DNA of 12,370 nucleotides from DATLCI01 sp046714215 (GTDB taxonomy: Bacteria; Acidobacteriota; Terriglobia; Terriglobales; Acidobacteriaceae), in assembly GCA_046714215.1 (NCBI GenBank), contig JBKKBM010000273.1, positions 1-12,370 of the forward strand, written 5' to 3'. The number at the start of each line of letters is the position of its first letter. The first letter of the stretch is position 1. Both the position numbers and the translations under genes were made by a program. The notes beneath the pieces are model-generated. The model did no database searches and was not told where the DNA came from. It worked only from the letters and a program-made list of their open reading frames with translations. This document shows, piece by piece, positions 1 through 7,305 of the stretch.

Positions 1-698
1 CGAGTCTCGTCGTAATCGCGTTCGCCCGTCTGATGGATGATGTGCAGGCCGTCGATCTTAGCCAGCGCGGGCAAGGCCGCGCTCACGGCACGATTGATCG
101 CCCGCGATCCCTGACTCCCACCCGTTACCAGCAGAGTCTTTCCCGCCACCTTCGCGGCAGCAGGCTCTGCAGCATCCGCCGGTTGCACAAACGCTGGCTG
201 AAAGAATTCCGTGCGCACCGGCACGCCCGTAACCACGGCTTTGGGAAAATACTGCTTCGTATCTTCGAAGTGCACGGCCACGGCGGACACCCACCGCCCC
301 ACCATCTTGTTGACCAGGCCAGGCACCGCGTTCGGTTCAAACGCCAGCGCAGGGATGCCATTCAGCACGGCGGCGATCATCGCGGGGCCGCTGGCGTAGC
401 CGCCTACGCCCACAACCACGTCCGCTTCAAACTCGCTCAGCATGGTGCCTGCGTTGAGCACCGCGCGGGGGAGATCGAACATCGTCTTGGCCCGCGTCAT
501 CATGCTCACGTTCTTCAGCGCGCCCACCTGCACCAGTTTCAGGGTGAAGCCCGCCTGCGGCACCAGCTTGTTCTCAATGCCCCGCGCGGTCCCGATGAAC
601 AACAGCTCCGCCCCGTAGCGCGATTGCAATTCGCGTCCGATGGCCAGCGCCGGGATCACATGTCCGCCGGTGCCTCCACCGGCTATCACCACTCGCAT
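1..698 (-). CDS. murG: MurG, UDP-GlcNAc:lipid I N-acetylglucosaminyltransferase (3' part cut off by window edge)
   Basis: MurG adds GlcNAc from UDP-GlcNAc to lipid I on the inner face of the membrane, giving lipid II. The first 232 codons are present, of a protein normally about 355-370 residues. The N-terminus reads MRVVIAGGGTGGH, the first glycine-rich loop (residues 7-13) of the GT28 fold. Further on are GVGGYASGPA and FEPNAVPGLVNK, typical of the acceptor-binding domain, then VTGGSQGSRAIN, the glycine loop that opens the C-terminal domain, and HQTGERDYDE just before the edge. The ATG at 698 is the only sensible start, because an in-frame TGA lies three codons upstream; its Shine-Dalgarno sequence is weak. 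The gene follows ftsW after 22 nt, so it probably shares the transcript. Family assignment is very secure; the C-terminal UDP-GlcNAc site cannot be seen here. Confidence 0.97.
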   Translation of the reverse strand, partial: MRVVIAGGGTGGHVIPALAIGRELQSRYGAELLFIGTARGIENKLVPQAGFTLKLVQVGALKNVSMMTRAKTMFDLPRAVLNAGTMLSEFEADVVVGVGGYASGPAMIAAVLNGIPALAFEPNAVPGLVNKMVGRWVSAVAVHFEDTKQYFPKAVVTGVPVRTEFFQPAFVQPADAAEPAAAKVAGKTLLVTGGSQGSRAINRAVSAALPALAKIDGLHIIHQTGERDYDET

Positions 699-720
699 AT
701 TCGCTCAGTCTAATGTTCGC

Positions 721-1812
721 TCAGTCAATCTGTTTGGTGATGTTCAACAGCACGCCCACGCTCGCCAGCGCCACAAATAACGACGACCCGCCATAGGAGA
801 TGAACGGCAGCGGGATGCCTTTGGTCGGCACCAGCGCCAGCACCACGCTGATGTTGAAAAATGCCTGCACGCCGATCATCGCCGTGATGCCCACCGCCAG
901 AAAGCGCGCGAATAGGTCAGGCGTGCGCAGCGCTGCGCGGAATCCGCGGAAGCAGAACACCGCGAACAGCGCCACCACCGCCATGCTGCCAACTAATCCG
1001 AATTCTTCCGCCGTCACCGCGAAGATGAAATCCGTCTGCGGCTCCGGCAGATAGAACAGCTTCTGCTTCCCTTCCATCAGGCCGATGCCGGTGATGCCGC
1101 CCGTGCCCACCGCGATCAACGATTGCACTGTGTGGAATCCGCGGCCCTGCGCGTCGGCGAATGGATCCAGCCACGCCAAGATGCGCGCCTTCCGCCACGG
1201 CACTCGCCATATAAGCAGATAGAGCAGCGGGAGCGACGCCAGCAGCGCGTATCCGAAATACCGCATCCGCATCCCCGCCACATACAGCACCGCGATGGTC
1301 ACCCCGGCGCACATGATGGCCGTGCCCAGGTCGGGCTGCAAAACGATCAGCGTGCAGAAGAGCAGGCTGGGCACCGCCGCCGGCAACAGCGTATTGCGCC
1401 AGTCGGTGATCGTCTTCACCCGCGTCTCGAGAAAATATGCCAGAAAGAGGATGATGGCGGGCTTAGCCAGCTCCGAGGGCTGCAGCGAGAATCCGCCAAA
1501 ACGGATCCAACGATGCACATTGTGCGAGCGGTCGAGAAAAAAAACGGCCACCAGCAGCAGTGTGGTCACGCCTAAGAACGAGAAGACTACAGCCGGATGC
1601 TTCAGCCGGCGGTAGTCCACATTCATCATCACCAGCATCGCGCCCAGGCCGGCCAGCGCCCACAGCCCCTGGCGCAGCAGAAAGAAGTATGCCGAGCCAA
1701 AGCGCTCATTGGCCATCACCGCGGACGCGCTGAAGATCATCACCAGCCCGATCAACACCAGCACCAGCGTCACGCCGAACAGCCAGCGGTCTACGCTGAC
1801 GCGCTTAGCCAT
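721..1812 (-). CDS. ftsW: FtsW, septal peptidoglycan glycosyltransferase (SEDS family)
   Basis: FtsW is the multispanning membrane enzyme that polymerises lipid II at the division site, working with the class B PBP FtsI. The 363-residue protein has the usual SEDS pattern of about ten hydrophobic segments. Recognisable motifs are RWIRFGGFSLQPSELAK (101-117), VLQPDLGTA (157-165), the large periplasmic loop with PEPQTDFIFAV (256-266), whose Asp261 matches the catalytic aspartate of SEDS proteins, and the C-terminal signature from NISVVLALVPTKGIPLP to FISYGGSS (320-344). RodA is the main alternative, but the position between murD and murG and the PTKGIPLPFISYGGSS signature favour FtsW. The ATG start lies inside the end of murD (8-nt overlap, ATGGCTAA), with GAGG 8 nt upstream, so translation is probably coupled to murD. 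Confidence 0.96.
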   Translation of the reverse strand: MAKRVSVDRWLFGVTLVLVLIGLVMIFSASAVMANERFGSAYFFLLRQGLWALAGLGAMLVMMNVDYRRLKHPAVVFSFLGVTTLLLVAVFFLDRSHNVHRWIRFGGFSLQPSELAKPAIILFLAYFLETRVKTITDWRNTLLPAAVPSLLFCTLIVLQPDLGTAIMCAGVTIAVLYVAGMRMRYFGYALLASLPLLYLLIWRVPWRKARILAWLDPFADAQGRGFHTVQSLIAVGTGGITGIGLMEGKQKLFYLPEPQTDFIFAVTAEEFGLVGSMAVVALFAVFCFRGFRAALRTPDLFARFLAVGITAMIGVQAFFNISVVLALVPTKGIPLPFISYGGSSLFVALASVGVLLNITKQID

Positions 1813-3199
1813 GCCGCACGCCTCGCCCGCCTGCCGCTGCTGGGTTTCGCACTAAGTTATGGACCAATTCCTTGAACGCCCGCCCGCGATGCTCGTAATT
1901 CTGGAATTGGTCAAAGCTCGCGCACGCTGGCGCCAGCAGAATAGTGTCGCCGCTCCGCGCGTTGCCCGTGGCCTGGCGCACCGCCTGCGCCAATGTTTCC
2001 GCATGAAAGATCGGTGCCGCTCCTGCGATCTGAGCTTCTATCTTTTCCGCCGCCGCGCCAATGGTGTACACGCCTTTAGCGCGCTTCTCCAGCAGCGGCT
2101 TAAGCACGGTGTAATCGCTGCCTTTGTCTTTGCCGCCAAGAATGATGTGGATGTTCGCGGGAAAACTTTCCAGCGCTTTGATGGTCGCATCCACGTTCGT
2201 CGCCTTGGAGTCGTTGTAATACGCCACGCCTTCGATGGTCGCCACCAGCTCCAGCCGATGCTCCACCGCTTTGAACTCGCCCACTGCTTTGCGGATCTCA
2301 GCGGGCGTGCACCCCGCCAGCATCCCCACGCAGACTGCGGCCAGAACATTCTCCAGATTGTGCTTGCCCTTCAGCGAGATCTCTTCCGTGGGCATGATCT
2401 CCGTCTCTTTTCCTTCGCCACTGCGCCAGTAGATGGTCGCCGCCCGAACGAAGCTTCCCTGCTCTGAGCGTTCTTTCGACCCGAACCAGTAGACTTGCGC
2501 CTTCAACCTACCCGCCATTTCGACGCAAGTCTTGTCATCGGCATTCAGCGCGGCGAAGTCGTCGCCTGTCTGATTCTCGAAGATGCGCGCCTTAGCCGCG
2601 GCATAGGTGGAGAAGTCACCATGACGATCGAGGTGGTCCGGAGTGATATTAAGGATGGCCGCGATCTTCGGACGAAACTTCTCGATGGTCTCCAACTGGA
2701 AGCTCGACACCTCCAGCACGCTCCACGCGCCCGCCGCCGACGCCTCGATCAAATCCGTGACCGGCCTCCCGATGTTTCCGCCCACCTGCGTCTGCTTCCC
2801 CGCTTTTTCCAGGATCTCACCGCACAGCGACGTGGTCGTCGTCTTTCCATTCGAGCCGGTGATGGCGACGATGTCTCCCCGAAGGAATCGCGCCGCCAGT
2901 TCCACTTCCCCGATGATCTTCACGCCCGCGGCCCGCGCCTGCTGCAACTGCGCCGAATCCACTGGCACCCCCGGACTCACCACAATCAGGTCCTGGTCGC
3001 GAAATGTCCGCTCGCCGTGCGCGCCCGTCTCTACCACGATGCCTAAGTCGAGCAATGCAGGGATGTCTTTCCCCAACTCGGTTTCAGCCTTCGCATCAGA
3101 GACGGTCACTCGCGCTCCGCGAGAGTGCAGATACGTCGCCGCGGAGACGCCCGACTTCCCCAACCCCACCACCAACACGCGTTGGTCTTTAACATCCAT
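1805..3199 (-). CDS. murD: MurD, UDP-MurNAc-L-Ala:D-glutamate ligase
   Basis: MurD is the cytoplasmic ATP-dependent ligase that adds D-Glu to UDP-MurNAc-L-Ala. The protein of 464 residues shows an N-terminal Rossmann-like domain (VLVVGLGKSG, residues 8-17), the ATP loop ITGSNGKTTTT (113-123), LNITPDHLDRHG with the following YAAAKARIFEN (Lys203 is the expected carbamylated lysine), YYNDSKATNVDAT, ILGGKDKG and the C-terminal LAPACASFDQFQNYEHRG signature. Length matches the family. I place the start at the ATG at 3199, whose first base is the last base of the mraY stop (TGATG); a TTG one codon upstream is also in frame. No clear Shine-Dalgarno sequence is visible, so reinitiation after mraY is likely. 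The 3' end overlaps ftsW by 8 nt. Confidence 0.96.
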   Translation of the reverse strand: MDVKDQRVLVVGLGKSGVSAATYLHSRGARVTVSDAKAETELGKDIPALLDLGIVVETGAHGERTFRDQDLIVVSPGVPVDSAQLQQARAAGVKIIGEVELAARFLRGDIVAITGSNGKTTTTSLCGEILEKAGKQTQVGGNIGRPVTDLIEASAAGAWSVLEVSSFQLETIEKFRPKIAAILNITPDHLDRHGDFSTYAAAKARIFENQTGDDFAALNADDKTCVEMAGRLKAQVYWFGSKERSEQGSFVRAATIYWRSGEGKETEIMPTEEISLKGKHNLENVLAAVCVGMLAGCTPAEIRKAVGEFKAVEHRLELVATIEGVAYYNDSKATNVDATIKALESFPANIHIILGGKDKGSDYTVLKPLLEKRAKGVYTIGAAAEKIEAQIAGAAPIFHAETLAQAVRQATGNARSGDTILLAPACASFDQFQNYEHRGRAFKELVHNLVRNPAAAGGRGVRHG

Positions 3200-4331
3200 C
3201 AACGTAGTTTCAGCGTGGTCAGCGCGAACAGGGCAAAGATCAGCGACGCGATCCAGAAGCGCACGATCACCTTCGACTCTGACCAGCCCAGCAATTCAAA
3301 ATGATGATGCAGCGGCGCCATCTTGAACACTCGCTTCTTGCGCAGCTTATAAGAACCCACCTGGATGATTACTGACAGCGCTTCCAACACGAACACCCCG
3401 CCGATGAACGGCAGCAGTAGCTCCTGCTTGATGATTACGGCCACCGTGCCAATGGCGCCGCCCAGCGCCAGCGAGCCCACGTCACCCATGAATATCTCTG
3501 CCGGATGCGCGTTGTACCAGAGGAATCCGATGCTCGCTCCCACCATGGTCCCGCAAAAAATAGTCAGCTCCGCCATCTGCGGAATGCGTGGCAGCTCCAG
3601 GTACTCCGCAAACACCGCGTGCCCGCTCACATAGGTCAGCACCGTCAGCGCCGTGGCCGCGATCACCGTGCAGCCAATGGCCAGGCCATCCAGCCCGTCG
3701 GTCAGGTTCACCGCGTTACTCGACCCCACGATCACCAGCGCCACAAAGCCGATGAAGGGCGTGAAGGCGAGCAGCCAGGTGTAAGGACTGGCTGTCAGCG
3801 ACGTGATGATCAGGTCAGGGCGGAATTTTTTGAAGAAGGGGACGACCAGATGCGTGGAATATTCGCCGCTCGCCTGCAACATCACCAGGATCACCGCGAT
3901 CACGATGGCAAACAGGAATTGCAGCATCAGCTTGCTGCGCCCGGTCAATCCCAGGTTGCGCTTGTGCACCACTTTCAGATAATCGTCAGCAAAGCCGATG
4001 CCGCCGAACGCGATGGTCGCCAGCACCGCGATCCAAATGAATTTATTGCGCAGGTCCGCCCACAACAGCGTAGGAATGATGATGGAGATCACGATCATCA
4101 CGCCGCCCATGTGGGCGTGCCCGCTTTTTTCTGGTGGGCCTGCGGCCCTTCTTCGCGGATGTACTGCCCTATCTGGAACTCGCGCAACTTGCGGATCACA
4201 TACGGCCCCACGATCAGCGCCATGAACAGCGCCGTCAGGCTGGCAAACGCCGTCCGGAACGTCAGGTAGCGGAAGATGCGGAACGGGCTGAAGTATTGAA
4301 ACAGCTGTTCGTAAAGTAGCCAGTAGAGCAA
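3199..4331 (-). CDS. mraY: MraY, phospho-MurNAc-pentapeptide translocase; reading frame broken by an apparent 1-nt loss at about 4110
   Basis: MraY transfers phospho-MurNAc-pentapeptide from UDP to undecaprenyl phosphate, forming lipid I. The sequence is split into two frames. The first runs from a TTG at 4331 (AAAGG 6 nt upstream, 19 nt after murF) to a TGA at 4100-4098. It covers the first membrane helix and RYLTFRTAFASLTALF, and reaches KKAGTPT before going out of frame as WAA. The second starts with ATG at 4110 as MGGVMIVISI and continues for 303 residues with FADDY, NAVNLTDGLDGLA, FMGDVGSLALGG and MAPLHHHFE, all MraY hallmarks. Together they make a normal protein of about 377 residues, because KKAGTPTMGG is a single conserved motif. 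One base is missing between 4110 and 4111. No catalytic motif is lost. A sequencing or assembly error is the simplest explanation; a truly split protein or a damaged gene are alternatives. Confidence 0.93.
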
Positions 4332-4350
4332 ACTGTGCCTTTCGTCGATC

Positions 4351-5721
4351 TTAGCCTGCGAGTTTTTCCCGCAGGATCTCAAGCGCCTTTTCCAGTCTTA
4401 CCCCGCGCGATGCCTTGAACAGCAACGCGTCACCACTGCGGATCTCCGTCGCCAAAAACTCCGCCGCTGCTTCAGGCGTCTCCGCAAACTCGGCGTACAG
4501 TCCGACTTTCTCCGCTTCGTCCACCATGTACCGGGCCATGCCTCGGACGCCCAGCAACAAATCCACTTTGCCTTCCATGTAGGCGCCGCACTCGCGATGC
4601 AACGCTTCCGCCGCGCGACCCAGCTCCAGCATCTCGCCCGCCACCACTATGCGCCGCCGCGCCGGCAAGCCCACCAGCGTGTCCACCATCGTTTGCAGCG
4701 CCGCTGGATTCGAATTGTAGCAATCATTGATGATGGTCGCGCCCGCCAGATAGATCATCTCGCCGCGCTTCTCCGCCGGCTGCAACTCTTCCAGCGCGCG
4801 CGCACACTCGGAAGGCGTAAGCCCGTATTGCAGCGCCGTCGCCGTGGCCGCCAGCGCGTTCAGCACGTTGTGCTGCCCCAGCAGCGGCAGCTTCACCCGT
4901 TCGCGCGTCCCCTCCACCACCAGTGTGAAACTCGAGCCCTCACTGCCATGGTGGCGCACGTCTTCCCCGCAAACATCGGCGGCCCTGCGGATGCCGAACT
5001 GCACCACCTTGCCATGGAAGTCGCGCCCGAACTGCGAAACGTATTCATCGTCCGCATTTAATACTGCCGTCGCTCCCGCATGCAGCCCTTCGATCAGTTC
5101 ATACTTCGCCCGCGCGATGCCGGCCACGGAGTCGAAGCCTTCCAGGTGCACCGGCGCCACGCACGTCACTACGCCCACGTCCGGCTGGCAGATCTTGGTC
5201 AGCGCCGCGATCTCTCCCGGATGCGACATGCCCAACTCGATGACCGCCACTTCCTGCTCCGGCTCCAACCGCAGCAGTTGCAAGGGGAGGCCGAAGTGAT
5301 TGTTCAGGTTGCCCTGCGACTTCAGCACCCGCTTCCGCTTCCCCAGCAGATGTGCAATGGCTTCCTTCGTGGTGGTCTTCCCCGCCGAGCCGGTCACCGC
5401 GATCAGTTGCTTGCCCCACACGCGGCGCGTGGCGAATCCCAGATTCTGCAGCGCGACCAGCGTGTCATCAACTACGAGCAGACTTTTTTTGTCGGCAAAG
5501 CGCGCCAGCTCGTCTTTCTTCACCACGGCGGCGGCCGCTCCGGCCTGGAATGCGGCGGCCACGTAATCGTGCCCGTTCAACCGCTCTCCCGTCACCGCGA
5601 AGAACAACTCCCCCGGCTGGAGGGTTCGCGAATCAATGCTGAATCCGCTGACTGTTTGCTCCGGCTGAAACTCTCCGCTCGCCCGCACGAACTCCGCGAT
5701 GCGTGCCAATGAATGTCTCAA
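4351..5721 (-). CDS. murF: MurF, UDP-MurNAc-tripeptide:D-Ala-D-Ala ligase
   Basis: MurF adds the D-Ala-D-Ala dipeptide to UDP-MurNAc-tripeptide in the cytoplasm, completing the pentapeptide precursor. The 456 residues carry the Mur ligase ATP loop VTGSAGKTTTKE (109-120), the MurF-specific NLNNHFGLP (138-146), IELGMSHPGEI, a candidate carbamylated lysine in ARAKYELI (Lys206), LLGQHNVLNALAA, INDCYNSNPAA (331-341), VVAGEMLELG and the C-terminal LLFKASRGVRLEK (433-445). The start is a TTG at 5721 with AGGAG 6 nt upstream, located inside the last codons of murE; start and murE stop overlap by 4 nt (TTGA). No ATG further in gives a complete N-terminal domain. The match to MurF is unambiguous. Confidence 0.97.
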   Translation of the reverse strand: MRHSLARIAEFVRASGEFQPEQTVSGFSIDSRTLQPGELFFAVTGERLNGHDYVAAAFQAGAAAAVVKKDELARFADKKSLLVVDDTLVALQNLGFATRRVWGKQLIAVTGSAGKTTTKEAIAHLLGKRKRVLKSQGNLNNHFGLPLQLLRLEPEQEVAVIELGMSHPGEIAALTKICQPDVGVVTCVAPVHLEGFDSVAGIARAKYELIEGLHAGATAVLNADDEYVSQFGRDFHGKVVQFGIRRAADVCGEDVRHHGSEGSSFTLVVEGTRERVKLPLLGQHNVLNALAATATALQYGLTPSECARALEELQPAEKRGEMIYLAGATIINDCYNSNPAALQTMVDTLVGLPARRRIVVAGEMLELGRAAEALHRECGAYMEGKVDLLLGVRGMARYMVDEAEKVGLYAEFAETPEAAAEFLATEIRSGDALLFKASRGVRLEKALEILREKLAG

Positions 5722-7247
5722 TGCACGCTCCTGCTGCTCTCGAGCGCCGTGTGGAAGTCGTCGCCATAACCTTGCGCGCGGATGGCCTGTTCCGCCACCT
5801 CGACATCGTCGAACGGGACTGACCGGTCGCCGATGACCTGTACTTTTTCGTGGCCTTTGCCCGCGATGAGCACTATGTCGCCCGGCTTCGCCAGCCGTAC
5901 CGCCAACGCGATCGCCCGCCTGCGGTCGGGCTCCGTGGTGAACTCCGCCTTCGAGCGGCGCAGTCCCTGCACCGCGTCATAGATGATGGCCAGCGGATTC
6001 TCCGTGCGCGGATTGTCTGATGTCAGGATCACAAAGTCGCTGCCATCCCCCGCCGCCTGCCCCATCAGCGGACGCTTGGACCGGTCGCGATCGCCGCCAC
6101 AGCCGAACACCGTGATCACCCGACCCGTCCCGCCGGATTGCGCCACGAATTCTTCGGCTAGCATGGTCAGATTCTGCAGTGCGTCGTCGGTATGGGCGTA
6201 GTCCACCACCACCGTGAACGGCTGTCCGCCATGCACCCGCTGGAAGCGGCCCGGCACATGCGCCAGCGTGCGCACAGCCTCCGCGATCTGCGCCAGAGTG
6301 CATCCCCGGGCCAGTGCCGCGGCCGCTGCTGCCAGCACGTTATACACATTCACCTTACCCAGCAGCGGCGTGAAGATATCGATCTTGCCTTGTGGCGCTA
6401 CCAGCAGAAAGCGGGAACCCTCCGCCGTCATCTTCAACTGCTCGGTGTGGAAGTCACCCTCGCGCAGACCGTAGGTCAGCACCTCTGGCGAGAGCCGCTT
6501 GGCTACACCCACCAGTTCGCGCCCATGCTCGTCGTCGCGATTCAGCACTGCCACCCGCGGCGGACCAGTGCCGCAACCTTTGAACAGGATCTGCTTCGCG
6601 GCAAAATATTCGCCCATGGTCTTGTGATAATCGAGATGGTCGCGCGTGAGGTTGGTGAAGATGGCCACGTCGTATGCGATCCCGTAGATCCGCTCCTGAT
6701 GCAGCGCGTGCGATGACACTTCCATCACCGCGTCCGTCACCCCGCGTTTCAGTCCATCCGCCAGAAAACGGTTGAGGTCCAGCGATTCCGGCGTAGTGCG
6801 CGGCGCATCCACCACCTCGCCTGCCAGCCGGTAGTCGATCGTGCCCACCAGCGCCGTCGTGCGGCCTGCGCCCCGCAACATCGTTTCCACCAGGTACGCG
6901 GTAGTGGTCTTGCCGTTCGTTCCCGTCACGCCCACCATCTTCAGCTTCTGCGCGGGATGCCGATAAAGATTGCCACTCATCGCCGCCAGCGCCCGGCGTC
7001 CGTGGGTCACTACGGCCCAACCCACACCATCGCGGATCGGTTCTTCGGAGGAGTCAGTCACCACCGCGAACGCTCCCCGTGCGATGGCAGAATCGATGTA
7101 TTCATTGCCGTCCGTGCTCTCGCCCTTCATCGCTACGAAGCAATCGCCGGTCACGACTTTGCGCGAATCGTATTGCAGGCCAAAGATGTCGGCCTCGCCG
7201 GTGATGGAGAGCATTTCCGCGCCGAACAACAGGTCAGAGAATTTCAT
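5718..7247 (-). CDS. murE: MurE, UDP-MurNAc-L-Ala-D-Glu:meso-diaminopimelate ligase
   Basis: MurE adds the third stem-peptide residue to UDP-MurNAc-L-Ala-D-Glu. The 509-residue protein has the N-terminal uridine-binding domain (FGLQYDSRKV), the ATP loop VGVTGTNGKTTTAY (105-118), TTPESLDLN, EVSSHAL, TNLTRDHLDYH and YFAAKQILF, in which Lys218 is the expected carbamylated residue, then GRFQRV, VVDYAHT, FGCGGDRDRSKRP and LTSDNPRTENP (408-418). The DNPR motif (411-414) is the known mark of enzymes that accept meso-diaminopimelate rather than L-lysine, so the peptidoglycan is probably of the mDAP type. The usual YAHTPDAL motif reads YAHTDDAL here. The ATG at 7247 is preceded by AGGTG. The gene follows ftsI after 58 nt and overlaps murF by 4 nt. 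Confidence 0.97.
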   Translation of the reverse strand: MKFSDLLFGAEMLSITGEADIFGLQYDSRKVVTGDCFVAMKGESTDGNEYIDSAIARGAFAVVTDSSEEPIRDGVGWAVVTHGRRALAAMSGNLYRHPAQKLKMVGVTGTNGKTTTAYLVETMLRGAGRTTALVGTIDYRLAGEVVDAPRTTPESLDLNRFLADGLKRGVTDAVMEVSSHALHQERIYGIAYDVAIFTNLTRDHLDYHKTMGEYFAAKQILFKGCGTGPPRVAVLNRDDEHGRELVGVAKRLSPEVLTYGLREGDFHTEQLKMTAEGSRFLLVAPQGKIDIFTPLLGKVNVYNVLAAAAAALARGCTLAQIAEAVRTLAHVPGRFQRVHGGQPFTVVVDYAHTDDALQNLTMLAEEFVAQSGGTGRVITVFGCGGDRDRSKRPLMGQAAGDGSDFVILTSDNPRTENPLAIIYDAVQGLRRSKAEFTTEPDRRRAIALAVRLAKPGDIVLIAGKGHEKVQVIGDRSVPFDDVEVAEQAIRAQGYGDDFHTALESSRSVH

Positions 7248-7305
7248 CGCACCTGATTATAGTGGAGCTTGGTACCGCGTTTTTAGTGCCCCTCTGACCG
7301 AAAGG

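Noticed and set aside
4098..4131. Programmed -1 frameshifting or polymerase slippage on the run of six A residues in mraY mRNA.
   Set aside because: The reading is CAG AAA AAA GCG, which does not fit an X XXY YYZ heptamer. Slipping there would also replace the conserved AGTPT by SGHAH. The frame change has to occur after GTPT to keep the motif.
3505..4269. Long plus-strand frames opposite mraY and ftsI (for example 3505-4269 and 7462-8256).
   Set aside because: They are rich in His, Arg and Gln as expected for the antisense of GC-rich genes, and lie opposite clearly identified enzymes. They show no family motif.
7248..7305. TATAAT on the minus strand (7261-7256) just before murE as a promoter, and a short stem at the ftsI stop (TGACC/GGTCA) as a terminator.
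   Set aside because: The hexamer is only 8 nt from the ATG, so the start of transcription would be at the start codon, and no -35 match lies at the right distance. The stem has 5 bp and no U-run.
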